NCBI RefSeq assembly: GCF_050948215.1
Contig: NC_135164.1
Location: forward strand, 10,586,697 to 10,650,696
Origin: Halictus rubicundus
Lineage: Eukaryota > Arthropoda > Insecta > Hymenoptera > Halictidae
Direction of reading: 5' to 3'
DNA: 64,000 nucleotides
In this document: piece after piece, positions 31,707 through 40,700 of the stretch
How the letters are laid out: the number at the start of each line of letters is the position of its first letter
How positions within the stretch are numbered: the first letter of the stretch is position 1
Notes under the pieces: generated by a model
The model's input: the letters and a program-made list of their open reading frames with translations, nothing else
Databases searched by the model: none
What the model was told of the DNA's origin: nothing
Made by a program: the position numbers and the translations under genes

Positions 31707-32271
31707 ATACACGCGCGAGCACTCGGCAACCGACTCCGGCAACTTCTAACGGCAAATGCTTAACCTAATAAACGCTTAAATCTACGACATATATTTATTC
31801 ATAATTAATTTAAATGGGGATGAACCGAGTCTTGCTAGATGAGGGATGAGTTAGGGGAGTCAGTCGTAGTCGTTGTCTGAAAGTAGTAGTCGTTATCCGA
31901 AAGTTGTAAGAAGTTGAGGGTTGAAGTTGTATAGTTGTCGTCGTGTAGTTTAGATTAACGGTTAGTACTTAAGCGCGCAACTATTGTACACGTAAGTCTA
32001 TTTCTTTTCTGTTCCATAAATAAATAATTAATTATACGTGATACCACATATTTCAACTTAGTATTTCTAGCTCTTCTTACTGATTACTATTTATATTTAC
32101 TTTATATCTACCCTAGTCTTATTTTATAACTTTAAGAATTTTTCCAAGTGCAAAATTATAAATTATTAGTACTTAATTAAATATTCGAACTTATATTTTC
32201 CACTCTTAATTTGTCCCTGTCTATTTGTGTTTCCCCTGAAGAAATTCTTATAAGTTCGCTGTTCAGCCGCG

Positions 32272-32375
32272 AGTTAACGGGAGATCCCCTTGAAAATCCG
32301 CGGCACCGCTATTTCAAGGTGGGACCAGGGACCGATCCCTTTGACAGTAGCTTTATCGTTTTACTCGCGGCTGAA
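32272..32375. repeat. 13-bp perfect inverted repeat
   Basis: TTCAGCCGCGAGT (32272-32284) pairs with ACTCGCGGCTGAA (32363-32375), loop 78 nt. It stands 40 bp left of the element bounded at 32415. Confidence 0.8.
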
Positions 32376-32414
32376 AAATCGGCACGACCCAACATTTGAC
32401 GTGCAGATGGTCAA

Positions 32415-33118
32415 CACGTTTTATGACACGGGCCTCTAGCCCTTTGCGGTCCTATGTCGAGTGTGACTCGACATCGCTTTTCGCTCTGACACGTCCTATG
32501 TCGAGTGTGACTCGACATCGCTTTTCGTTTTGACGCGTCTTATGTCGAGTGTGGCTCGACATCGCTTTGTGTTCTGCCGCATCGTATGTCGAGCGTTGCT
32601 GGACATCGCTTTGTGTTCTGCCGCGTCCTGTATCAAGTTTCACACGAATATGTCTCAATTTTAATCTAAATGAGATAAGATAAGAGCTACAGTGTAGCAA
32701 ATCTGAAATAGGCCATGCGTCTTGAACTTAAGAGCTTAGCTTTAGTCTTTTCAAACCCACCGTGGCGTACAGTTCGAAATCATAGCACAACTATGGCTAA
32801 ACGACAGAGTCAACGTACAACAGTGCTGTCTACTAATTCATAAGTACGTTACGTTAGTAAGGTCATAAATGTTTTCCAAAGTAAACGCTACCAAGCGAAT
32901 AAGTGACTGGTGAAATCTGTGCGGACTGGCTGGTACGCACCGGCTGGCACGCACTTGCGAATCCAGCGCGGACCTGCTGGAACGAAACGGTGGAGAGCGC
33001 TCAGTCCGCAAAGGGCTAGGGCTGTTTTTGAGACAGTCGCCTTCACGAAACCTTTCTTAATTGCCCAGTAGAATTTTCTTCGCGCCCTCAACAGTTAACC
33101 GTACTGTCATAAAACGTG
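32415..33118. mobile_element. Inverted-repeat-bounded non-autonomous element, candidate
   Basis: Two separate 14-bp perfect inverted repeats flank this segment. CACGTTTTATGACA at 32415-32428 matches the complement of 33105-33118. CTAGCCCTTTGCGG at 32436-32449 matches the complement of 33006-33019. The spacing between the two is 7 nt on the left and 85 nt on the right. Nested asymmetric terminal and subterminal repeats are a layout known from cut-and-paste DNA transposons such as piggyBac, but I see no TTAA flank and no transposase. It carries the 44-bp minisatellite. Confidence 0.45.
32451..32640. repeat. Minisatellite of palindromic 44-bp units
   Basis: Four units start at 32451, 32495, 32539 and 32583, with a degraded fifth at 32627. 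Each of the first three contains TATGTCGAG, a short loop, and CTCGACAT, so each can form an 8-bp hairpin. Later units are progressively altered. Confidence 0.92.
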
Positions 33119-33329
33119 GACTTACAAAGGTGGCATCGCGGGACCATCCGACTGTCCCCGGCCGGTGAACATCGGGCCCACAGTTGTAATTTCGCCCGCC
33201 GAAATCTAGCGACGTTGCAACCCCGAAATTGAATACCCCCACTCCACACCAACGCACCCCGAATTCATTGCCGAATTGCCCCGGATTACCCCCTCCAGTT
33301 TAGAAATCTAATCTGCTTTTCTCAATTAA

Positions 33330-33420
33330 TTTTTTTTTTTTTTAGCTTCTAGGAGAGATAAAAGCCGAGTCGGCGAAGCCGACGAGGCGCAAAGTCGCCG
33401 CGATGCAGCGACTTCGCGCC
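33330..33420 (-). other. Hairpin-rich segment ending in poly(A) on the minus strand
   Basis: On the + strand a T14 run (33330-33343) precedes two tight stems. GTCGGC/GCCGAC (33369-33374 with 33378-33383) has a GAA loop. A 13-position stem with one mismatch pairs 33386-33398 with 33408-33420. Read on the minus strand, this is a structured RNA followed by a poly(A) tail, resembling the 3' end of a retroposed element. No family is recognised. Confidence 0.5.
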
Positions 33421-33913
33421 GAGGAGGGGCCTAATCTTCCGAAACAAGTCTTAAATTCATCTGTGCGTCCTTCTCCTTCTTTTCGACCCCTTCCTTTTTT
33501 CTCCTAAAATCCTTCGTTTCCGAGAAAAAGCATCCTCCTGCTATTTCTAAGCACTTTTTGGAAATTTTTTCTTACTCCCTCCGACCTCCTACGCCGTGAC
33601 GTATTGGTTTAGCATCGACAATGCGTAGCCGCAAAAAAAAAAAAAAATTTTTTTTTTTTTTATTTTTTTTATTTTTTTTTTTTTCCCCGCTCACAATTGG
33701 TAGCTATTAATAAACTATTGATGTGTGTATTGATATCACTCCCTACTATACCACTTTATTTTATTTTCTTTAGAAAATTATTAAGAAACACTGAGATTGT
33801 TCATTCCTCAATATTTCTACTCTACTCCACTCGCGGTTTATGCAATATCAAAACTCTAACTAACTTTCTTCTCTAATGACTTCCTACAGAGAAGTTTCCT
33901 TACACAAAATAGT
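33421..33913. other. AT-rich spacer before the telomere-derived block
   Basis: Pyrimidine-rich and AT-rich sequence with an A15/T-rich head-to-head run at about 33633-33684 that would form a snap-back. No coding signal is seen. Confidence 0.6.
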
Positions 33914-34956
33914 CCTAACCCTAACCCTAAAAACTTAACCGTAACCAAAAAAAAAAAAAAAAAACCTAACCGTACCTCCAATAAACCTAACCCTAACCAT
34001 TCACACTAGCCCTAAAACCTATCCCTAATCCTAAAAGTTAACCCTAATTATCGAAAACCTAACCCTAACCCTAAAAAGTTAATCCTAACCACCGACACCC
34101 TAACCCTAACCTTCGAAAACCTAACTCTAACCATGGAAATCCTAACCCTACCCATGGAAAATCTAACCCTAACCACGGAAAATCTAATCCTAACGATCGA
34201 AAACCTAACCATAACCATGGAAAACATAATCGTAACCTACGAAACCCTAACCCCAACCTTTCCAAAACTAACCCTAACCCAAACCCTGCAAAACTAACCA
34301 TAACCCTCCGAAAACTAACCCTAACCCCCTCCAAAAACCTAACCCTAACCTTCCGAAAAGTAACCCCAACCTTCAGAAAACTAAACCTAACTCTACAAAA
34401 ACTAACCCTAACCTTAAAAAAACTAACCCTAACTCTACAAAAGTAACCCTAACCCTTCAAAAACTAACCCAAACTCTACAAAACTAACCCTAACCTTCCA
34501 AAAACTAACCCTAACCTTCCAAAAACTAACCCTAACTCTACCAAAACCAACCCAACATTCAGAAAACTAAACCCAACTCTACAAAAACTAACCCTAACCT
34601 TTCAAAAACTAACCCAAACTCTACAAAACTAACCCTAACCCACCAAAACCTAACCCTAACCCTCCAAAACCTAACCCTAACCTTCCAAAAACTAACCCTA
34701 ACTCTACCAAAACCAACCCTAACCTTCAAAAACTAACCCAAACTCTACAAAACTAACCCTAACCCACCAAAATCTAACCCTAACCCTCCGAAAACTAACC
34801 CCAACCTTCTAAAAACTAACCCTAACCCTCCGGAAACTAACCCTAACCCACCAAAACCTAACCCTAACCCTCCGAAAACTAACCCCAACCTTCCAAAAAC
34901 TAACCCTAGCCCTCCAAAACTAACCCCACCCTCCAAAACTAGCCCTAACCCCCAGA
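33914..34956 (-). repeat. Degenerate telomere-derived repeats in CCCTAA orientation
   Basis: About 1 kb of CTAACCCTAACC-type segments separated by short A-rich or TTCC/TCCG spacers. The common unit is close to 21 nt: two telomeric hexamers plus about nine other bases. On the minus strand this gives a seven-residue pseudo-repeat. An A18 run interrupts it near 33948-33965. Orientation is opposite to the arrays that follow. Confidence 0.93.
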
Positions 34957-34959
34957 AAA

Positions 34960-35034
34960 GGTTAGGGTTAGGGTTAGGGTTAGGGTTAGGGTTAGGGTTA
35001 GGGTTAGGGTTAGGGTTAGGGTTAGGGTTAGGGT
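34960..35034 (+). repeat. TTAGGG telomeric array 1 (about 12 units)
   Basis: A short perfect TTAGGG run joins the inverted degenerate block at 34957-34961 and is cut at GGGT by the first LINE. It is the innermost proper telomeric repeat. Confidence 0.97.
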
Positions 35035-35630
35035 GGGGACCGAGGGGATATGGGCTTAGTAGTGGTGACTCGGATCCACTACTAGGTATGCCACAGTGGT
35101 GGCGGTCATATCCCTAAAATCCTCTACGCTCCACCTCCTCGTGGTGGTCCCTGGGAACACACATAGTTGTGTGTTGCTAACGGAGCGAGGGGTATTCCGC
35201 GGGAAGTAGTCCCGATGATGTGTGAGGCGATGCCGGCGGGATCTTCGGATCCTGGCAGGGCCTCCCTTGCCGGTAAGGCTCACACGGAGGGATGAAAAAC
35301 CGCGGAATGGGTCCTGCGATAACGACCGGGGAGGTCGCCGCAGGGCTCTAGCCGTAAACCGGTGGTCATGTTTTACCGGAACGGTGGTCTTGCCTTAACC
35401 GGCCGGGCCGCGAGGATGATAACCTCTATAAAAAATCCCCAACCCTAAGCTTCGGTGCGCGGTGAGAGGGTACGCCCTGGAAACAGGGCGTGGCTGGTGG
35501 GGTACACCAGTCGCGAGCGCACCAACATCCACTGGATACCTGGCGCCTCCAGTGCGTATATAGCCTTACCCGGGTAGTGGGGGCTCTGCCCGGGTGGACC
35601 TCTTTTCCCGCCACACTCGTGGGACTAACT
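35035..35630 (+). promoter_or_regulatory. 5' UTR of LINE copy 1, highly structured
   Basis: Perfect stems can be seen: TAGTAGTGG/CCACTACTA (35057-35065 with 35076-35084), enclosed by GGGATATG/CATATCCC (35045-35052 with 35107-35114), and AACACACA/TGTGTGTT with a TAGT loop (35156-35175). An internal promoter is expected for LINEs. The same stems occur in copy 2. Confidence 0.6.
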
Positions 35631-37775
35631 ATGGAGCATTTACTAAAAAACGATGAAGTTAAGGAGGGGTTACCACACCCGAAAGTGGTAGTGGAGGGAG
35701 TGGGAGCGGTCCTAGACCTATCCCAGGAAGAGAGGCGCCAGACCCCAGCTGTTGGGGACCGGCCCTTTCTCCGACCGGAGAGGGGTACGAGGGGACGGGG
35801 TCGGCGCGGCGAGTCGGTGGACCGATTATCGGTCCACTCGACCCAGTCGGCGCCCCCCATCCCCAGCGGGGCGGGCACGAAGCGCTCGCTGACCCCTCCG
35901 GGAGTGCAACAGTCGACTCCGTCGCAGGAGAAGCGGGAGCGACTGGACGAGGTCGTCCGCCCGGACATAAGGTCCATGCTCCCCGGGGAACTGTCCGCCT
36001 TTATTGCGGACAAGTCGGACGTTGCCCGGGAGCTGGCGGAGGCTAGTCGCAACCTGAAGGGCACGCACCTAAAGGGAATACGCGACGCCTCCGCCGATAT
36101 CAAGGCGGCAGTGCGGGAGTTGGAGCGGAGGGGTGTCCAGGTTGGACCCCCTGCCGACTCCCGCGCCCCTGTCTCCCGGGTGGACGCTGTGGACGCCGCA
36201 CTGCGGCTGGAGAACGCGGCTCTAAGGAGGGAGCTTCTGGAAACCCGCGACTCGCTTCGGGCCATCAGGGGGGAGTTGATGGCGATGAAGCGGTTGCGGG
36301 ACGCTCCCCCCCTGCCGCTGGTCTCCACCGCCGAGGCCGGCGAGGTCATCGCGACCCAGCCGGCGCAGCTGGACCTTATGGCCCAGATGAAGGCCCTCAT
36401 GGAGGAGGGCCTCAGATCCCTCCGCGAAGAAATGCGGAGGGAGCTGCGCCGGGTGGCCGGACATGGTGCCCGTGGGGACCCCCGGCCGCCGCCGCCGGCC
36501 CCTCCGGCGCCGCCGCGGCCCGCCCCTGCGCCGGCTCCGCCGACGCCTGCCCCTGCCCCTGCCCCGGGGACGGGGGAGAGGCAGAAGAAGAAGAAGAAGA
36601 AGAAGAAGGGGAAGAAGGCTGGGGAGGCTCCCCAGCCTTCGGTCGCCCGCCCGGCCCCGCCCCCTACGCCCACACCGGGTACCCCGGCTAAACCGGGAAC
36701 CTGGGCGGAGGTGGTCGGGAGGCGGGCAATCTCCGCGGCCAAGGCCGCTGCTAAGGCCGCGGCTCAGGTGGCGGCAGCCGTCTCGGCTGGCGCCCCGAAA
36801 AAGAGGGCCGCTGCACCTGCCCCGAAGGGCGGGAAAACAGCGGCCAGGGTCAGGGCCCCGCCACGCTCCGCGGCAGTCACCGTGACTGTCCCGGAGGGGA
36901 GCGGGGCCTCGTATGAGGAGGCCATTAGGAGGGCCCGCCAGGGCGTCGATTTAGACGCCCTTGGCATCGGGGCCCTCCATTGGAAGAGGGCGGTAACCGG
37001 GGGCCTCATCATTGAGGTCCCCGGTGCCGATGGGGGCCCCAAGGCCGATGCCTTGGCCGCCAAGATGGCCGCCGTCCTGGGGGGGATGGACGTCAAGGTG
37101 TCCAGGCCCGTGAAGAAGGCGGAATTCCGCCTCACGGGCCTGGAGGTTTCCGTGACCCCCCAGGAGGTAGTGGAGGCGGTATCTAAAGCCGGGGGCTGCA
37201 CCGCCGAGTCCGTTAGGGTAGGGGAGCTTAAGGCTCCCCCCAGCGGGCTCGGCACCGTATGGGTGCAGTGCCCGGCCGTGGCGGCCCTGGCCATCGAAAA
37301 GGCCGGGAGATTGCGCGTGGGGTGGTCCACCGCCCAGGTGGTTGTGCTGGCGGCTCGGCCGCTGCAGTGCTTCCGCTGCCTTGCCCTGGGGCATGTTCGG
37401 CAGCGGTGCACTGCGGAGGTCGACCGCAGCGGTCACTGCTACCGCTGCGGTGACGCCACCCACCGGGCGGTGGATTGTAAGGCGCCGCCCCACTGCGTCG
37501 TGTGCGCGGCCTTGGGGAGACCGGCGGGCCACAAGGCGGGGAGCAAGGCGTGCTCCCCGCCTCCAAAGGCCAAGAAGGGCAAAAAGGGGGCGGGCGGTGT
37601 GGCGCCCACCCCTGTTACGCCACCGGATACCCCGGTGGCAAAAGCGGCCACTCCCCCAACCCCTAGGGAGGGGGAGTCGATGGAGGTGGAGGCGGCCCCC
37701 AGCGGGGCGGGGGGTAAAGACCCCCCGTCACCCGCACCGGCGGCTAAGGAGGGGACCAGCGCGAAGGCCAATTAA
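35490..37775 (+). CDS. LINE copy 1 ORF1, CCHC zinc-knuckle protein
   Basis: The open frame runs 761 residues from the first ATG at 35490; ATG 35631 (MEHLLKNDEVKEG) gives 714 residues and is the alternative start. The order, numbered from 35490, is a charged N-terminal part, a coiled-coil-like segment at about 160-320, a Pro/Ala stretch then a run of eight Lys at about 330-375, and three zinc knuckles. Knuckles are C627-C630-H635-C640, C650-C653-H658-C663 and a longer C669-C672-H681-C688. R1-clade ORF1 proteins bind element RNA, and in TRAS/SART they direct the particle to telomeres. It ends in TAA sharing its last A with the ORF2 ATG. Confidence 0.92.
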   Translation: MAGGVHQSRAHQHPLDTWRLQCVYSLTRVVGALPGWTSFPATLVGLTMEHLLKNDEVKEGLPHPKVVVEGVGAVLDLSQEERRQTPAVGDRPFLRPERGTRGRGRRGESVDRLSVHSTQSAPPIPSGAGTKRSLTPPGVQQSTPSQEKRERLDEVVRPDIRSMLPGELSAFIADKSDVARELAEASRNLKGTHLKGIRDASADIKAAVRELERRGVQVGPPADSRAPVSRVDAVDAALRLENAALRRELLETRDSLRAIRGELMAMKRLRDAPPLPLVSTAEAGEVIATQPAQLDLMAQMKALMEEGLRSLREEMRRELRRVAGHGARGDPRPPPPAPPAPPRPAPAPAPPTPAPAPAPGTGERQKKKKKKKKGKKAGEAPQPSVARPAPPPTPTPGTPAKPGTWAEVVGRRAISAAKAAAKAAAQVAAAVSAGAPKKRAAAPAPKGGKTAARVRAPPRSAAVTVTVPEGSGASYEEAIRRARQGVDLDALGIGALHWKRAVTGGLIIEVPGADGGPKADALAAKMAAVLGGMDVKVSRPVKKAEFRLTGLEVSVTPQEVVEAVSKAGGCTAESVRVGELKAPPSGLGTVWVQCPAVAALAIEKAGRLRVGWSTAQVVVLAARPLQCFRCLALGHVRQRCTAEVDRSGHCYRCGDATHRAVDCKAPPHCVVCAALGRPAGHKAGSKACSPPPKAKKGKKGAGGVAPTPVTPPDTPVAKAATPPTPREGESMEVEAAPSGAGGKDPPSPAPAAKEGTSAKAN

Positions 37776-40700
37776 TGGCCCATATTCCGCGCTGGTCCCC
37801 TCTCCCGGTACTCCAGGCCAACCTCAACCACTGCCGCCAGGCGCAGGACCTAATGGTCCAATGCCTGGAGGAGTGGGGGGTTGGCCTGGCCGTCGCCACG
37901 GAGCCGTACAGAGTCCCGGACCACCCACACTGGTCCGGGGACGATGACGGCTCCGTGGCGATATGGTGGCGTCGCCACTCGGCGACTGTGCCCCCCTGCT
38001 CCGTGGTCGAACGGGGCAGGGGGATGGTTATGGTAAAGTGGGGAAGATTTCTGGTCGTGGGGTGCTACAGCTCACCCAGTTACGACTCCGCCGAATTAGG
38101 GATGTTCCTGGACCGGCTGGGGCTTATGATAGCCCCGTATATAGCCGGTCCAGTGTTGGTCCTGGGGGACCTCAACGCGAGGTCCTCCACCTGGGGTAAC
38201 CCCGGGACCAACGCCCGAGGCGGAGTCCTGGAAGACTGGGCGGAGGGGATGGAGCTCCGGTTGTTAAACCGGGGCTCCGTGCCTACGTGCGTGAGGTGGA
38301 ATGGCTGGTCCATAGTGGACGTGTCATTCGCGACGGCCGCCGCCTCACGCCGTGTGTCCAATTGGCGGGTCTGGAGTGGAGAGACCTTGTCGGACCACAG
38401 CTACGTCCTGATGGACGTGGCTGTGGTCTCGGACTCGCCATTGGACACGCCCCTCCGACGTGGCACCCCGTCAGCGCCCAGATGGGCGCTGAAACGACTG
38501 GACGGGGACCTCCTGAGGGCCGCGATTATCGGCTCCGCCTGGCCTTCGGCCAGGGAGCGCGAGGCAGACGAGGGGGCGGCTTGGATCCGGGGCACGTTGC
38601 AGATGATCTGTGACGTGGCGATGCCCCGGGTCCGAGCTCAGCCCCCGAGAAAGTCAGTTTACTGGTGGTCGGGGGAGCTGGCCGAACTCCGCAGTTCGGC
38701 CGGCCGAGCCCGCCGCCAGTATGCCCGCGCCCGTCGCCGCCATTTTCTGGGCGGCGACGCGGAGCCGAGGGTCGCCGAGCTGTACAGGGAGTACAGATCG
38801 GCGGCCGTGGCCCTCAAGCGTGCGATTGCCGCTGCTAAGGCCAAGGCCTGGGATGAGCTCCTGCTCACCCTCCGTGAGGATCCGTGGGGACGCCCGTATA
38901 AGGCGGTGCTTGGGAAGCTCCGCCCCTGGGCGTCCCCGGTCACGGAGCGGTTAGACCCGGAACTTCTGGGGCGCGTAGTGGATACCCTCTTCCCCCTGAG
39001 TGAGGGGGGGAGGGAACGCGCCCCGGGTCCGGCCATTGAATGGTCGGACGAATTCCGGGTCACCGAGTGGGAGCTGTACCAGGCCGTCCGGGAGCTCCGG
39101 GCCAGGGGCAAGAAGGCCCCTGGCCCCGATGGGGTTCCCGGTGGTATAATGGCCTTAGCTATGGAGGTCCTCGCCCCGGCGTTCAGGAGCGTCATGGACG
39201 CGAGCCTGCGCCGGGGAGTCTTCCCCACGGTGTGGAAAGAGGCGTGCCTGGTTCTCCTCCAAAAGGAGGGGAAACCCGCAGAGTCTCCCTCTGCATACCG
39301 GCCGGTTTGTTTACTCGACGAGGCGGGCAAACTATTCGAAAGGATAATTGCCGCCCGCCTCGTCGAGCACCTGTCGCGGGGTGGTCCCGACCTGAGCGAC
39401 AGCCAGTATGGGTTCCGGAGGGGGCGCTCCACTATAGACGCCCTGGAGCGTCTGCGCCTCCTCCGTGAACGGGCTGTCGCTCGGGGCAGGGTGTTGATTG
39501 CGGTGTCGTTAGACATATCTAACGCCTTCAACGCCCTGCCCTGGTCGGAGATAATGGGGGCGCTGGACTATTTCCAGGTGCCCCCTTATCTCCGGGAGGT
39601 GGTCGGCGACTATCTCCGCGACAGAGAGGTGGTATTTACCGGCCGGTATGGTACTGTGCACTCGAGGGAGACGCACCGCGGCGTTCCACAGGGGTCGGTC
39701 CTCGGACCGCTCCTGTGGAACTTGGCGTACGACGCGGTGCTGCGGGTTGTCCTCCCCCCGGATACGGGTGTCATCTGCTATGCGGATGACACCCTGGTTT
39801 ATGCCGAGGGGGAGGATTGGAGGAGGACCAGGCACCTCGGAGAGGCCGCCCTGGACTGCGTGATCGGGCGAATCCGGAGAATGGGGTTGACCGTGGCCGC
39901 CACAAAAACCGAGGCGATTTGGTTGCATTCGCCTCGGGAGTGGCGGCTACCCCGCGGTCAGGATCTCCGGATTCGCGTCGCTGAAACCTCCGTCGCGATC
40001 GGGCCCAGGATGAGGTACCTGGGCCTGATCATAGACGGCCGCTGGCGATTTGATGGACACTTCGAGCTCCTCGCCCCCCGACTAGAGAGGACGGCAGCCG
40101 CATTGGCGCGGCTGCTGCCGAATGTCGGGGGGCCGGATGTGAAAGTACGCCGCCTCTATGTGGAGGTGGTGCGGTCTATAGCCCTGTATGGGGCCCCCGT
40201 ATGGCACCGCTCGCTCGAGGCCAGCACGCCTAGCCGCAAACTCTTAGAAAGAGTGCGGCGGCGGCTGGCCTTGCGGGTCATACGGGGGTACCGCACCATC
40301 TCCACCGAGGCGGCGGGACTCCTCGCCGTGATTCCACCCTTCACTGTGGTGGCGGCGGAGCGGGCGAAGCTATACCACATCGCCCGCTCCTTCCGCCGCC
40401 CGCCGGGGGTGGAACTCACGCGCGAGGAGGAGGAGGAGCTCGAGGGCCAGAATCGCCAGGCCCGGACGGAAAGTTTATCGGAGTGGAGGGCGCTGTTAAC
40501 GCCCTCCACACGTCCGATTGTCCGGGCCCTCCTGCCCATATTTCATATATGGTGCGGGAGGCGGGGAAGGTTGACCTTCCGCCTCACGCAGGTGCTCTCC
40601 GGCCACGGTTGCTTCGGAGAGTACCTGCATAGAATGGGGCGGGAGCCGACTACGCAGTGCCACCACTGCGGCGAAGATGTGGACACGGCGCGGCACACTC

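Larger units (their letters stand above)
31398..32048 (+). mobile_element. Possible solo LTR or LTR-like fragment
   Basis: The segment starts TGTGACGCGTCC and ends GTGATACCACA, giving TG...CA ends with a 4-bp terminal match. It contains AATAAATAA close to the 3' end (about 32021), fitting an LTR poly(A) signal. I see no target-site duplication (left GAACAT, right TATTTC), and no retroviral-type coding region adjoins. Boundaries are therefore tentative. Confidence 0.3.

Noticed and set aside
32401..32640. A CRISPR-like array of 44-bp repeats
   Set aside because: The units are contiguous with no unique spacers, and the genome is eukaryotic; it is a minisatellite.
33948..33965. A poly(A) tail of a retroelement inserted in the CCCTAA block
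   Set aside because: The sequence upstream of the A run is itself degenerate telomeric repeat, with no element body, so an expanded A spacer is simpler.
34071..34936. Minus-strand LGLVFGG-type repeat proteins
   Set aside because: They come from the 21-nt telomere-derived unit and are not real proteins.
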